The notes: generated by a model from the sequence alone, not told the origin. A stretch of DNA of 64,000 nt from Urmitella timonensis (GCA_900120415.1 FQLW01000005.1:558001-622000), one strand, 5' to 3'. Shown: positions 46,515 through 57,004, numbered from the stretch's first letter. Program-made: numbers and translations.

Positions 46515-47288
46515 GTGGAAGCAATACTGGTAGATCCGTTAGGAAACCAAGTGATACATGGGGCCGCGCGTACCTCCCTGATTAAAGGTAACCGTTTTCA
46601 AATCTGGAACGGCGCCGACCGGGAAATACTCGCAGAACCAATCACTTTACGCTCGATTTATGGGCGCGCCTTGTTCTTAGCTCCAGTCATTCCTCGAGAT
46701 TGTATCTTGACCGGGAACTCTGCTGCCTGGGTATGGGCAGGCAGTGGCAATGCCCCCGAACTGTTGTATATAGCTTCCCCTAATCGTCCGCGCCGCGCGC
46801 AAGACTCCCGGTTTTGGATATACCTGAATAAATCCGCCAGGCAGAACCTGCAAACCCAGAAAATAAAACCTCTAGGCTCTCGGCGCGCTAGTAAACCAGT
46901 TTTGCCTGCCCTGCAAGCAGTAAATCCTGGGTCAGCGCCCCTAAACGCCGGCGCGGCTAACTCGGCAGAACCTAGCAGCCTATTGGCAAAGGACGCACCT
47001 GCAACCGCCGAGATAATCTCCCTCTACCCCAAGCACTCCCCTAGTGCAATCCCAGACACACAACCCCTTGAAAGCTCTATGAAAAGCAGAAACAACCTGA
47101 AAAAAGCCCAGAAGAAAGCAAATAACACCCCAAAATATCTACCTGGTGACTGCTTACAGCTGGCGGGAATACAAATCTTAAGCCCCGCCGCCACCTTGGA
47201 CTTTTGCGACCGCCACCCAAACCTACCCGGAAGTCATACCTGGGAGCGTACCCGCCTAGAATCTTTAACCTGCCGGGTGTTTACGTAA
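46515..47288 (+). CDS. Uncharacterised protein with AbiEi-like N-terminal features
   Basis: A 257-aa protein of unknown function, start GTG 46515 with AAAGG 3 nt upstream, so the start is tentative. The N-terminal 110 residues contain RALFLAPVIPRDCILTGNSAAWVW ... LLYIASPNRPRR, a pattern like the domain after the winged helix in AbiEi/Rv2827-like proteins. Residues 120-215 are low complexity (Ser, Ala, Pro, Asn, Lys). The end overlaps the 3' end of rel by 24 nt on the opposite strand. Weak evidence for function; reasonable evidence for a gene. Confidence 0.6.
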   Translation: MEAILVDPLGNQVIHGAARTSLIKGNRFQIWNGADREILAEPITLRSIYGRALFLAPVIPRDCILTGNSAAWVWAGSGNAPELLYIASPNRPRRAQDSRFWIYLNKSARQNLQTQKIKPLGSRRASKPVLPALQAVNPGSAPLNAGAANSAEPSSLLAKDAPATAEIISLYPKHSPSAIPDTQPLESSMKSRNNLKKAQKKANNTPKYLPGDCLQLAGIQILSPAATLDFCDRHPNLPGSHTWERTRLESLTCRVFT

Positions 47289-49592
47289 AGAATTAGTAGT
47301 CCGGTTCGCTGAAAACACCCCAGGAATCTTGCGAATATCAGTCAAAATCGTATGCAAATAGCGGCTATCAGCCACTTCGAACGTATAGCGGGAACTGGCA
47401 ACCCGATCCGAAGAAGTATTGACTACCGCCGCTAAGATATTGGCTCGATAATCGGAAAGCACCTTGGTGACATCGTTAATCAGCCCTTCACGGTCAAGAG
47501 CCTGAATCTCAATCTCTACCTGGAACTTCGCCGTCGGGTGAGCTGCCCAAGACACTTTAACTACCCGGTCGGTATTCACCATCAGGTTTTGGGCATTAGA
47601 ACACTCTTTGCGGTGAATCGAAACCCCATGCCCGCGGGTAACAAACCCCACGATTTCATCACCGGGCAACGGGTTACAACAGCGGGCAATCTTCGTCCAA
47701 ATCTCCCCCTGTCTCATTCCCTCCACTTGGATGCCAGCGCCCTCGGCAACGGTATTAGAACGGGTATCACCCTGGGCGGGCAGTACCGCCTCGGATAGAG
47801 TTTCCTCCGCGCCGTCCTCTCCTCCGACACTTTCCATCAGCTTATCTACCACATTGGAGGCTGAAATATGGTGGGAGCCGACCGCCGCGTAAAGTGCAGA
47901 AATATCGCTATATCCCATATCGGAAGCTAAAGCCGTCATGGTGTCATGGCTCATTAGCCGCTGCAAGGGGAGATTCTGTTTGCGCATATAGGCAGAAATA
48001 ATGCCTTGACCAGCTTCGATTGCTTCTTCACGGCGTTCTTTAGAGAACCAGGCTTTAATTTTGTTGCGAGCCCGGGGACTGGCAACAAAATTTAGCCAAT
48101 CACGAGAAGGACCCGAATTTGCCGAACGGGAAGTGAGCACTTCTACGTTGTCGCCATTTTGCAGCTTGGTGTCCAGGGGAACCAATTTACCGCCAACTTT
48201 TGCCCCCACCGTACGGTTACCAACTTCGGTATGAACCGCGTACGCAAAATCAACCGGGGTGGAATCAGCTGGCAATTCTTTAACCTCACCGGCGGGAGTA
48301 AACACATATACCCTGGAACCAGACATTTCATAGCGCAGCGAATCCAAAAACTCGCCCGGGTCTTGGGTTTCCTTTTGCCAATCCACCAGTTGGCGCAGCC
48401 ACCCCATTTCCTCTCCATCTGCTAAAACAGTTTTATTATCGCTAGTTGTTTTAGCGTTTTTAGCGTTGGGGTTCTCTTTGTAACGCCAATGGGCGGCAAT
48501 ACCGTATTCAGCCCGCCGATGCATCTCGTGGGTACGTATCTGGATTTCTACCGGTTTACCGCCCGGTCCTACCACCGTTGTATGTAGCGACTGGTAGAGG
48601 TTGAATTTGGGCATTGCAATATAGTCTTTGAAACGACCGGGAATCGGATTCCAGCGGGCGTGCATTTCCCCAAGAACCGCATAACAGTCCCGCACCGTAT
48701 CTACCAGCACCCGCACGCCAACTAAGTCGTAGATATCGTCAAAGTCACGACCACGCACAATCATTTTTTGATAGATGGAATAGTGATGCTTAGGACGACC
48801 AGTGACCTGACCAGCAATTTTATTTAGACGTAGCGCTTCTTTAATCTGGTCAATTACTTCCCGTAGATATTTTTCTCGCTGCGGGGCGCGCTCATGTACC
48901 AGATTATCGATTTCTTCATACAAATCGGGGTACAGGGTTCTGAAAGCTAAATCCTCTAGTTCCCACTTAATGGTGTTCATACCTAAACGGTGAGCGAGGG
49001 GGGCAAAAATCTCTAGAGTTTCGCGTGCCTTATTTTGAGCCGATTTAGGGGAAACATATTTCCAGGTGCGGGCATTATGAAGCCGATCACCAAGCTTTAT
49101 CACCAGTACCCGAATGTCGCGTGACATGGAGATAATCATTTTGCGCACGGTTTCGGACTGCGCCGCCTGCCCGTAGGTAACTTTGTCTAGTTTAGTTACC
49201 CCATCTACCAGTAGGGCGATTTCTTCCCCAAATTCGCTGGTCAGCTGCTCTAAGGTATAGTCAGTATCTTCTACCGTGTCATGAAGCAGAGCCGCCGCTA
49301 AAGTGGTGCTGGTCATCCCGATTTCTGCCAAAATAGTGGCGACCGCTACCGGATGGGTGATGTATGGCTCCCCCGATTTTCTGAATTGTCCCTGGTGGCA
49401 GCGGGAGGCTGTTCTATAGGCGCGCTCGATTAGGGAAATGTCGGCTTTCGGGTGGTTCGCCCTGAGCGCACGCACCAGGGCTTGAATGTGGGGATCTATA
49501 TTTTTGGAACGTCCAGTCAGCCAAGCTAAGGACGCGCGCACCCTAGAGGACGGAACCGCATTAGCGCCCTCATCAAAGGTGGTAGAACTCAT
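47265..49592 (-). CDS. rel: Bifunctional (p)ppGpp synthetase/hydrolase
   Basis: The long RSH protein of the stringent response (775 aa). The HD hydrolase domain has HDTVEDTDYT (His-Asp at 104-105). The synthetase domain shows RLHNARTWKYVSPKSAQ, YDLVGVRVLVDTVRDCY and KFNLYQSLHTTVVG. TGS (VYVFTPAGEVKELP), the Cys-containing zinc-finger/helical region (IARCCNPLPGDEIVGFVTRG) and ACT domain (QALDREGLINDVTKVLSDY) follow. All domains are intact. It is preceded by apt in the usual order secD-secF-apt-rel. Confidence 0.95.
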   Translation of the reverse strand: MSSTTFDEGANAVPSSRVRASLAWLTGRSKNIDPHIQALVRALRANHPKADISLIERAYRTASRCHQGQFRKSGEPYITHPVAVATILAEIGMTSTTLAAALLHDTVEDTDYTLEQLTSEFGEEIALLVDGVTKLDKVTYGQAAQSETVRKMIISMSRDIRVLVIKLGDRLHNARTWKYVSPKSAQNKARETLEIFAPLAHRLGMNTIKWELEDLAFRTLYPDLYEEIDNLVHERAPQREKYLREVIDQIKEALRLNKIAGQVTGRPKHHYSIYQKMIVRGRDFDDIYDLVGVRVLVDTVRDCYAVLGEMHARWNPIPGRFKDYIAMPKFNLYQSLHTTVVGPGGKPVEIQIRTHEMHRRAEYGIAAHWRYKENPNAKNAKTTSDNKTVLADGEEMGWLRQLVDWQKETQDPGEFLDSLRYEMSGSRVYVFTPAGEVKELPADSTPVDFAYAVHTEVGNRTVGAKVGGKLVPLDTKLQNGDNVEVLTSRSANSGPSRDWLNFVASPRARNKIKAWFSKERREEAIEAGQGIISAYMRKQNLPLQRLMSHDTMTALASDMGYSDISALYAAVGSHHISASNVVDKLMESVGGEDGAEETLSEAVLPAQGDTRSNTVAEGAGIQVEGMRQGEIWTKIARCCNPLPGDEIVGFVTRGHGVSIHRKECSNAQNLMVNTDRVVKVSWAAHPTAKFQVEIEIQALDREGLINDVTKVLSDYRANILAAVVNTSSDRVASSRYTFEVADSRYLHTILTDIRKIPGVFSANRTTNSLRKHPAG

Positions 49593-49667
49593 GTAACTAT
49601 TTTAGTGACCTAGCAGTCATTTCCCCAACTTGCCAGCTAAAAGCGTTACAAAAGCAATGGTATCTAG

Positions 49668-50207
49668 CTAAATCATGGTGAGGGCTTCACAGGGCAGGTC
49701 GCCAAGAGTGGAACGACCATCAAGCTCTGAAAGCTCCATTAACACACAAACTGATTCAACCTTTCCTCCCGCCCGTTTAATCAAGGCAGCGGAGGCATTC
49801 ACGGTTCCCCCAGTTGCCAGCACATCATCTAGTACCAGCACACGCGCTCCCGGTTCAATAGAATCAGGTTGCAGCTCCATCCGGGACTTACCGTATTCAA
49901 GACCGTAATCAATCCCAATCACGGGGCCTGGCAGTTTACCAGCTTTGCGAATCATCAAAGTTCCCAGCCCCAGCTCTACTGCCACCGGAGCCGCAATCAA
50001 GAAACCCCGAGACTCTAGACCTGCCACTAAATCAACCCGGCCACGGTAAAAATCAGCCAGTCCCTTAACCAGCTTAGAAAAAGCCTCGCCGTTAGCCAGC
50101 AGCGGGGAAATATCGCGGAACAGCACCCCGGTTTCCGGAAAATCCGGTACATCGCGCAGATTTGCGCGAATCAATTCCCCTAACGGAGCAAGTTTAGGGT
50201 TAATCAT
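49668..50207 (-). CDS. apt: Adenine phosphoribosyltransferase
   Basis: Salvages adenine to AMP using PRPP. The 179-aa protein has PETGVLFRDISPLL at the N-terminus, ESRGFLIAAPVA, and the PRPP-binding motif VLVLDDVLATGGT (residues 123-135). Its ATG overlaps the secF stop by 4 nt. Confidence 0.95.
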   Translation of the reverse strand: MINPKLAPLGELIRANLRDVPDFPETGVLFRDISPLLANGEAFSKLVKGLADFYRGRVDLVAGLESRGFLIAAPVAVELGLGTLMIRKAGKLPGPVIGIDYGLEYGKSRMELQPDSIEPGARVLVLDDVLATGGTVNASAALIKRAGGKVESVCVLMELSELDGRSTLGDLPCEALTMI

Positions 50208-51292
50208 CGTTTACTCCTGGCAGTGCGTTTAGGCTGAGCCTGTTGCCCCTGGTGGTGACCAGCTTTTAAGGGATGAGCAACCCGAATAGTATCTTTAGCG
50301 TCCTCGGCGTCCATATCAGAGCCATTGGCTCGTTTATCCAAAACTTTTTGTGTATGGGCAGCAATCTTTGTGCTGCGTGAACGCAACACAATCAACAGTG
50401 AAGGTGCAATCAAAATCGAGGAAAGCGTACCGGCAATCATACCTACGAACAATGCCAAAGAAATATCGCGCAAAGTTCCGCCACCTAAAGCAACCCAAGA
50501 AATCAATAAAATCGAGGTCACCGGCAGCAATGCCACCACGGAAGTGTTAATCGAACGTACCAAAGTCTGGTTGATAGCCAAGTTTACAAGCTCGCCGTAG
50601 GTGGAACGAGTTTGCTGCTCGAAATCAACCGACAATTCGCGAACCTTATCAAAGACCACCACCGTGTCATAGAGGGAATAACCCAAAATGGTAAGCACCC
50701 CAATAATAGTGGCTGGAGAAATCTCAACCCGGGTAAGTGCCAACACCAAACCGGTAATCAGCACGTCATGGCACAGCGCAAACAAGGCGGAAACCGCCAT
50801 TGTCCAGGTTCTGAAATATGCCCACAACATCAGGGAAACAAGCAGGAAGAAAATAATCAATGACTGCAGAGCCTTGTAGGTAACGTCGGCTCCCCAGGAC
50901 GGGCCGATAGTGGTGGCTGCCACTTTAGCTTCCGAAACGCTATAGGCTTTCGCCAAATCAGTTACTACCTGCCGTTTGTCGTTAGTGTCAAGACTAACTG
51001 ACTGTACCCTGACCGAGGACGCGCCTACCGAATTAACGGTCGAGCCTTTAAGTTTCGGGTTAGCATTGACTACGTTTTGCGCCGGTCCTTGATCAGCGCC
51101 GCTAACCGAAGAAACGGTGAACTCGGTTCCGCCCTTGAAATCAATCGAACGCTCTAGACCAAGCACTGACATTGCCAGTACCGAAATCGCCATTAAAATA
51201 GCGCCTGCAATCAGCAGATATTTACGATTACCAATAAAGTTATAGGACTTGCGACCAGAATAAAGGGCGTTACCCCAACTTGAAAAACTCAC
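50204..51292 (-). CDS. secF: Protein translocase subunit SecF
   Basis: Membrane partner of SecD, which uses proton motive force to help proteins through SecYEG. The 362-aa protein has TM1 near residues 27-45, RSIDFKGGTEFTV in the periplasmic-type loop, and a five-helix RND block (GVLTILGYSLYDTVVVFDKVRE, NQTLVRSINTSVVALLPV). A Lys/Arg/Gln-rich cytoplasmic tail ends it. It overlaps secD (upstream) and apt (downstream) by 4 nt each. Confidence 0.95.
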   Translation of the reverse strand: MSFSSWGNALYSGRKSYNFIGNRKYLLIAGAILMAISVLAMSVLGLERSIDFKGGTEFTVSSVSGADQGPAQNVVNANPKLKGSTVNSVGASSVRVQSVSLDTNDKRQVVTDLAKAYSVSEAKVAATTIGPSWGADVTYKALQSLIIFFLLVSLMLWAYFRTWTMAVSALFALCHDVLITGLVLALTRVEISPATIIGVLTILGYSLYDTVVVFDKVRELSVDFEQQTRSTYGELVNLAINQTLVRSINTSVVALLPVTSILLISWVALGGGTLRDISLALFVGMIAGTLSSILIAPSLLIVLRSRSTKIAAHTQKVLDKRANGSDMDAEDAKDTIRVAHPLKAGHHQGQQAQPKRTARSKR

Positions 51293-53172
51293 TTTTCTTC
51301 CTCCTGGTCCGTCGCGGATACTTTCGCTAACTCATCTGTGGCAGCATCATCCTGGTTAGAATCCCTATTTGCCACCTCTGTTTGCTCAGCTTTGTTTTCA
51401 CTGGGCTCGTTTGAATCTTCTTCCGGCTTAGCTTTATAGACCGAACGTATCTTGCGTACTTTACCAACGCCTACATAACGGTAGGTGCCCCGCTGCGCAC
51501 CCAAATGCTCCGGGTCAAGACCAGAAAGCTTATGACCTTCGGAATAGAACTTGAAACGCAGCAGCCACACCATCATCGGGTGAGTAAAGATAAAGATTAA
51601 CGCCAAGTCAATCAGGGTGGTTACCCCCAGGGTAAAGGCGAAGCCCTGAACCCCACCGACCGCAAGTAAATAAAGGACGCAGGCGGCCAAGATATTAACC
51701 AGGTCAGAGGTAATAATCGTGCGTTTGGCCCGATCCCAACCCACGCTGACCGCGCTAGATAGAGCTTTACCATCACGTACCTCGTCACGAATCCTCTCGA
51801 AGTAAATGATGAACGAGTCCGCCGTAGTACCAATCGACACAATCACACCGGCGATACCGGCAAGCGAGAGACGATACCCCATTGACCAAGAAAGCAAGGT
51901 AAGAACCAGGTATAACAGACCACCCGCACTGACCAGCGAACCGACAGCAACTAAAGCCAAACCGCGATACTGCCAAATCAGGTAGAACACCACCAGAATC
52001 AAACCGATGATACCGGCGATAACACCATAACGCAGCTGGTTAGCGCCCAAAGTAGCTGAAACTTGCTGCTCGGATTGCACATCAAAGTTCAATGGCAAAG
52101 AACCGAACTTTAACTGGTTAGCTAAAGCGGTAGCAGAAGAGCGGGTAAAAGATCCCGAGATTTCGGCTTTACCGTTAGTAATAGCGTTGTTTACCCCCGG
52201 AGCTGAAACTACTAAACCGTCTAGCACAATTGCGAACCGGTTCTTGTCATTGTTTTGTCCCGCGGGCAGACCATTTTGTCCTTGCACAGCCTGATTGCGG
52301 AACTTAAACAAGCGGGTGGTAGTGTTTCCAAACTGGGTAGCGCCTTGCTTATCGAAAGCGAGATTAACTACCCACTGACCGGTAGATTGACCAGAAGCGC
52401 CAGTTCCCATCCCGGATTCTGCCGAAGAAATCCGCGCACCCGATACTTCTGCCGGAGAGAGAATATATTTCTCGTGCCCGTCACTAGCACAAGCTACCAG
52501 CGGTTTCTTGATATCACCGGAAGAACCACCCTCTAGAGAGCTCTTCTGGGTACAGTCTTTAGCGTAAAACTCTTCAATGACTTTCTCGGTAATCCAAGCA
52601 TCATCGGAGTTATCTTTAGGCTGGCTAGCGGGCTGGTCGCTAATTTTGCCGTCTTTATTTATATCGGCAGCCTGTTTAGCGAATGCCTTGGGATCGACAT
52701 TAGTTTTCGGAGCAGCAGTCTTTCCAGCTTGTTGCTTCGCGGCTTGCTGAGCAATCACCGAATGCGGAACCCCGGGAGCCGAGCGCAGCACTGAACGGAA
52801 ATAAAGTTCTGCCGATTGACGCACCAAATCCAAAGTTTCTTTCGAGGGATTACCTGGTAAAGACACCAAAATATTGGAGTTACCTTGCGAGGTAATCTCG
52901 GCTTCGGAAACGCCGGAGGCATCAATACGCTGACGGATAACCTCAATCGCCTGGGTGATATCTTCGGCGGTTACTGCCCTTTTTGCCCCCGAGGCAGCAT
53001 TAGCTTTCGGGGTGAGAATCAGCTGAGTACCGCCCTCTAAATCCAAAGCCAAGGAGGGAGTAGGCTTTGCTTTCTTAGTGAGTACCCCCACCAGTAAAGT
53101 GCCGCCCAAAGCTAACACAAGGATTAGGAATACTGCCAGGACGCGCCCGGCCCGATATTTTTTCGTAGCCAC
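51289..53172 (-). CDS. secD: Protein translocase subunit SecD
   Basis: A 627-aa membrane protein. TM1 is close to the N-terminus, followed by LALDLEGGTQLILTPKA (D1 motif). A P1 domain carries a Lys/Ala/Gln-rich linker (about residues 145-195), typical of actinobacteria. Then come NLAFDKQGATQFG, VVSAPGVNNAITNGKAEISG and the RND helices with GVIVSIGTTADSFIIYFERIRDE. The tail is acidic. The start is GTG. It is followed by secF (ATGA overlap) and preceded by yajC. Confidence 0.95.
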   Translation of the reverse strand: MATKKYRAGRVLAVFLILVLALGGTLLVGVLTKKAKPTPSLALDLEGGTQLILTPKANAASGAKRAVTAEDITQAIEVIRQRIDASGVSEAEITSQGNSNILVSLPGNPSKETLDLVRQSAELYFRSVLRSAPGVPHSVIAQQAAKQQAGKTAAPKTNVDPKAFAKQAADINKDGKISDQPASQPKDNSDDAWITEKVIEEFYAKDCTQKSSLEGGSSGDIKKPLVACASDGHEKYILSPAEVSGARISSAESGMGTGASGQSTGQWVVNLAFDKQGATQFGNTTTRLFKFRNQAVQGQNGLPAGQNNDKNRFAIVLDGLVVSAPGVNNAITNGKAEISGSFTRSSATALANQLKFGSLPLNFDVQSEQQVSATLGANQLRYGVIAGIIGLILVVFYLIWQYRGLALVAVGSLVSAGGLLYLVLTLLSWSMGYRLSLAGIAGVIVSIGTTADSFIIYFERIRDEVRDGKALSSAVSVGWDRAKRTIITSDLVNILAACVLYLLAVGGVQGFAFTLGVTTLIDLALIFIFTHPMMVWLLRFKFYSEGHKLSGLDPEHLGAQRGTYRYVGVGKVRKIRSVYKAKPEEDSNEPSENKAEQTEVANRDSNQDDAATDELAKVSATDQEEEK

Positions 53173-53208
53173 TTGTTGTTCTTTCCGCTAAAACACCGAT
53201 TATTTCGT

Positions 53209-53664
53209 TTAGTTATTGTCAGAAGAGTTGGGTTGTTCTAAATCAGATTCTTCAGATTTGGATTCCACAGATTCCTCTTTACTGAGGTCGCCAGCCTCTT
53301 CGGTATCAGATTGCACCTCATCATCATTCATTGCCGAAGCGCTATCCTGGTTATCTTTTTCGCTAGCTTTCATGTCCGAATCGGTATCTGCCTCATCGGG
53401 AGCAAAAGGAGGGTTACCTACGCTGACGATTGCCCGAGATGTCCACAGGGTCTCGGTACCGTCAGAGGTTTCTAAGACAACTACGTCCCCATCGGTTTCC
53501 ACATAACGACCATAAAAACCGGAAGTAGTCATTACCCATGCACCGGGAACCATGTCCCTTTCCATTTGCTCTTTGCGCTGTGCCTGCTGCTTTTTTGCAT
53601 TGCGTGAAGAAAAAATCATCATCACTAAGAACGCGGCAATAACTGCCAGCAGTAGCATACTCAT
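53209..53664 (-). CDS. yajC: Preprotein translocase subunit YajC
   Basis: A 151-aa single-pass membrane protein: one N-terminal helix (MLLLAVIAAFLVMMIF), then a basic stretch and RDMVPGAWVMTTSGFYGRYVE, characteristic of YajC. The C-terminal third is strongly acidic and Ser/Glu/Asp-rich. ATG 53664 is preferred, with GGAAGG 7 nt upstream. It lies 36 nt upstream of secD. Confidence 0.9.
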   Translation of the reverse strand: MSMLLLAVIAAFLVMMIFSSRNAKKQQAQRKEQMERDMVPGAWVMTTSGFYGRYVETDGDVVVLETSDGTETLWTSRAIVSVGNPPFAPDEADTDSDMKASEKDNQDSASAMNDDEVQSDTEEAGDLSKEESVESKSEESDLEQPNSSDNN

Positions 53665-53777
53665 TGTCAAACCTTCCAATCAGAAAATCTTAACCTTAAC
53701 GATTCTAAGGGTTAAGGCACGTTTGTTTCATCTTTGGCGCTCAGATTTAGCCAGTTTTGTGACCAGTAGCGCCCTGA

Positions 53778-54836
53778 TTACGTCTGTTCGATATTAAAAA
53801 GAGAATCTTCTTCCCCTAGCTGGGGCGGGGTTAAACCCAAATGAGAGAAAGCATTACTGGTAGCTATCCGCCCTCTAGGGGTCCGCGCAATAAACCCTTC
53901 CCGCACCAAGTATGGCTCTGAAACCGTCTCCACAGTTTCCGGTTCCTCCCCCACGCTAACCGCCAAGGTAGTAAGCCCCACCGGTCCGCCCGCAAACCGC
54001 TCACACAGAGCCTGTAAAACCAAACGGTCAAGCCTATCCAAACCGGCGGGATCAACCTCAAATAGGTCGAGGGCGGCCTTCGCGGCAGACAGGGATAGCT
54101 CCCCGTTTCCGTGTACCTGGGCATAGTCGATTACCCGTCGCAGCAAACGGTTAGCAATCCGAGGAGTTCCCCGGGAGCGAGCTGCCATCTCTGCCGCTGC
54201 CTGGGGGTCAAGTTCAGCATCCATAAGCCGCGCCGAACGGGTAAGTACCTCGCGTAGCTCAGCTGGGGAATAGTAATCAAGATGGGCAGTAAAACCGAAA
54301 CGATCGCGCAAAGGAGCAGGTAACAGCCCAGAACGAGTAGTAGCACCCACTACCGTAAAGGGAGGTAAAGTTAGCGGAATGGAGGTCGCACCCGGCCCTT
54401 TACCCACCACTACATCAACCCGGAAATCCTCCATTGCCAGGTACAACATTTCTTCGGCGGTACGCGCTAAGCGGTGAATCTCATCGATAAATAGGACGTC
54501 GCCCTCTTGCAGGGCAGAAAGAATCGCTGCTAAATCGCCTGCGTGTTGAATCGCTGGCCCGGAAGTAAGACGCAGCGAAGTGCCGGTTTCGTGGGCAATA
54601 ATCATTGCTAACGTGGTTTTCCCTAAACCAGGAGGACCGGCCAAAAGCACATGGTCAGGGCATGCTCCCCTCCCAATGGCGGCTTTAAGCACCAGGTCAA
54701 GTTGGCGGCGAATCTTTTCTTGCCCTACAAAAGAATCCAGGTCTTTAGGACGCAGCGCCGCTTCCGCAGCCCGCTCAACCTCATCGGCACCTGCCCCCAG
54801 CGGCGAAGTAACTGCCCAATCGTTTGTTTCTTCCAC
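53778..54836 (-). CDS. ruvB: Holliday junction branch migration helicase RuvB
   Basis: The AAA+ motor that drives branch migration with RuvA (352 aa). Walker [12 protein letters not shown] (Lys73), Walker [12 protein letters not shown], sensor 1 VGATTR, Arg finger region PLRDRFGF, and the C-terminal winged helix ([14 protein letters not shown]). It lies 9 nt after ruvA in ruvC-ruvA-ruvB order. No SOS box was seen in front of this operon. Confidence 0.96.
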   Translation of the reverse strand: MEETNDWAVTSPLGAGADEVERAAEAALRPKDLDSFVGQEKIRRQLDLVLKAAIGRGACPDHVLLAGPPGLGKTTLAMIIAHETGTSLRLTSGPAIQHAGDLAAILSALQEGDVLFIDEIHRLARTAEEMLYLAMEDFRVDVVVGKGPGATSIPLTLPPFTVVGATTRSGLLPAPLRDRFGFTAHLDYYSPAELREVLTRSARLMDAELDPQAAAEMAARSRGTPRIANRLLRRVIDYAQVHGNGELSLSAAKAALDLFEVDPAGLDRLDRLVLQALCERFAGGPVGLTTLAVSVGEEPETVETVSEPYLVREGFIARTPRGRIATSNAFSHLGLTPPQLGEEDSLFNIEQT

Positions 54837-54845
54837 TTAACTCCC

Positions 54846-55445
54846 CTATGCGTGGTGTTTGCCCAGTAATTGTAAGGCAGCCCGCAAAAGTTCTGGCACT
54901 TGTGCCTGGGGATTTGCCTCGGCAGCCTGGGTAACTGCCTTTTGTGCCAGCGCCGTTTTCCAACCCAACTGTTCGAGGGCGTGGCAGACTTCTTCGCGTC
55001 CTACGCTGCCAATACCCCCCAGGTTAGCGGCTTGCGTTCCCCTGGGTTCACCCAGTTTGTCACCGATTTCCACCAGGATTCTTTGTGCTGATTTCTTTCC
55101 CACTCCCGGGATTTTAGTAAGGGATTCTAGATCCTGCTGGCTAACCACCGTGCGCAACTCCTCGGGAGCAAAGACCGCCAAAGCCGCCAATGCTAGTTTG
55201 GGACCAATCCCCGACACCGAAATTAATTTAGAGAAAACATCACGCTCAGCGGGTTTTATAAACCCGAAAAGAATCCATGCGTCCTCACGCACCACCAGAT
55301 AGGTTAATAGTTTTACCTGGTCACCAACTTTTAGAGCCGAAAGCGTAGTCGGAGTAGCAAAAAAACTATACCCTACTCCCGACACCTCAATAGTGGCTTG
55401 ATCTAAGCGAACTTCTTCAATCGTTCCCGATAAATGCGTAATCAT
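54846..55445 (-). CDS. ruvA: Holliday junction branch migration protein RuvA
   Basis: A 199-aa junction-binding protein. The N-terminal OB fold starts MITHLSGTIEEV. Two helix-hairpin-helix motifs follow (FSKLISVSGIGPKLALAAL and LTKIPGVGKKSAQRILVE), then the flexible linker and domain III, which contacts RuvB. ATG 55445 is chosen because homology begins there; the frame extends 11 codons upstream. Confidence 0.95.
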   Translation of the reverse strand: MITHLSGTIEEVRLDQATIEVSGVGYSFFATPTTLSALKVGDQVKLLTYLVVREDAWILFGFIKPAERDVFSKLISVSGIGPKLALAALAVFAPEELRTVVSQQDLESLTKIPGVGKKSAQRILVEIGDKLGEPRGTQAANLGGIGSVGREEVCHALEQLGWKTALAQKAVTQAAEANPQAQVPELLRAALQLLGKHHA

Positions 55446-55484
55446 AAAAATTCCTGGTAAATGGCTATTAGCTACCAAAATATC

Positions 55485-56126
55485 CTATTTTGAAGCTTTT
55501 TGCTTTCGACGGCGAGGATCAACCGCCCCTGTTCGCCTAGTAGCCGCCTGTGCCTGTGCCCAAAGTTTTTGGGCGTTGGTAAGTTCTCCCCGGGCAGAAA
55601 TCTTTCCTGATAGGGAAACATTGACTGTGCCGTCTCGGCTAGCGCCTTGCAGACCGTCACCGCGCCAACCATGACAGATAGCAATCGCTAAAGCATCAGC
55701 AGCGTCGGCAGGACGCACAACTTTATCCATTTTCAAAATGCGCTGCACCATGGCTTGAACCTGGGCTTTACCGGCAATCCCTGACCCGGTAACCGCAGCT
55801 TTTACCTCTGAGGGGGTGTGAATAGCTAGCGGCAGTTTATGCGCGGCGGCTTCGCTCATGGCGATGCCCATCACCCACATAGTTGAAGTCACCGATTGCA
55901 CGTTATCTTGAGCAAATACGCGCTCAACCGACATTACTTCCGGTTCAAAGCGTTCTATAGCTGCCGTAATCTGGCGACGTATCCTATCAAGGCGAAAGTG
56001 CGCCGCCATATTTTGGGCAGAGCGAGCCACCTCTACGTGAACCAGATGAGCCTGCCGGGTGGAATCCATATCAATAATTCCAATCCCGCAGCGGGTTAAA
56101 CCAGGATCAATACCAATAATGCGCAA
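55485..56126 (-). CDS. ruvC: Crossover junction endodeoxyribonuclease RuvC
   Basis: The Holliday-junction resolvase (213 aa). Catalytic acidic residues are in IIGIDPGLTRCG (Asp7), MSVERVFA (Glu), and DAADALAIAICH (paired Asp near the end of the core). The C-terminus is basic and extended (RRTGAVDPRRRKQKASK), longer than in E. coli. It is the first gene of the ruvCAB group, 29 nt after yebC. Confidence 0.95.
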   Translation of the reverse strand: MRIIGIDPGLTRCGIGIIDMDSTRQAHLVHVEVARSAQNMAAHFRLDRIRRQITAAIERFEPEVMSVERVFAQDNVQSVTSTMWVMGIAMSEAAAHKLPLAIHTPSEVKAAVTGSGIAGKAQVQAMVQRILKMDKVVRPADAADALAIAICHGWRGDGLQGASRDGTVNVSLSGKISARGELTNAQKLWAQAQAATRRTGAVDPRRRKQKASK

Positions 56127-56155
56127 GGAGAAAACCTAACTTGCGTCCTATTGAC

Positions 56156-56917
56156 CTATTCTTCTTCCTCGTATTGAGCCTGTACTTCGGGGCTAACCGT
56201 AAGATTGGTGAATACGTCTTGCACATCGTCACTGTCATCTAGGGCGTCAATTAGCCGCATCACTTGACGATATTTAGCAAGGTCAAGCTCGACTTCGGTG
56301 GTTGCTTGCCAACGTACTTCCGCGCTATCGTATTCGATTTGGGCTTCCTGTAGGGCGGTACGCACCTCCACCAAAGTCGCCGGGTCACATAGAACAGTGA
56401 AAGTTTCCTCGCCCTCAACTACTTCTTCGGCACCGGCATCAAGTACCGCCATCAAAATAGCGTCCTCGTCGATGCCGTCAGCTTTCTCTACTTCAATGGT
56501 TCCCACCCGATTAAACAGGTAAGACACCGAACCGGGGTCAGCTAGATTTCCCCCATTTTTATTGAAGGCGGTACGCACGTCGGCGGCTGCCCGATTCTTG
56601 TTATCGGTCAAGCACTCTACCAGCATTGCTACCCCAGCCGGACCATATCCCTCATAAGAAATGGTCTGCCAGTCAGCCCCACCAGCTTCTGCGCCCGAGC
56701 CGCGATTAACCGCGCGTTTAATGTTATCGGCGGGTACCGAGTTCTTCTTTGCCTTTTGAATCGCATCATAAAGCGTGGGGTTACCAGCAGGATCACCGCC
56801 ACCAGTACGTGCTGCCACCTCGATGTTCTTGATTAGACGGGCAAATAGTTTACCGCGCTTAGCATCAATCGCTGCTTTCTTGTGTTTGGTGGTAGCCCAC
56901 TTAGAGTGACCCGACAT
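56156..56917 (-). CDS. yebC: YebC/PmpR family regulator/translation factor
   Basis: A 253-aa protein starting [23 protein letters not shown], the family hallmark, with [20 protein letters not shown] in the second domain and an acidic end. Family members have been described as DNA-binding regulators and, more recently, as factors helping ribosomes at proline-rich stretches. It lies upstream of ruvC, as in most actinobacteria. Confidence 0.95.
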   Translation of the reverse strand: MSGHSKWATTKHKKAAIDAKRGKLFARLIKNIEVAARTGGGDPAGNPTLYDAIQKAKKNSVPADNIKRAVNRGSGAEAGGADWQTISYEGYGPAGVAMLVECLTDNKNRAAADVRTAFNKNGGNLADPGSVSYLFNRVGTIEVEKADGIDEDAILMAVLDAGAEEVVEGEETFTVLCDPATLVEVRTALQEAQIEYDSAEVRWQATTEVELDLAKYRQVMRLIDALDDSDDVQDVFTNLTVSPEVQAQYEEEE

Positions 56918-57004
56918 TCGCTCTCCTTTATCCCGCTCACATAGTAAGTTTCAAAATAACCAAGCCGATTTTACCGCTTTGATGGGCGCAGCGTCTAAAT
57001 TGGA

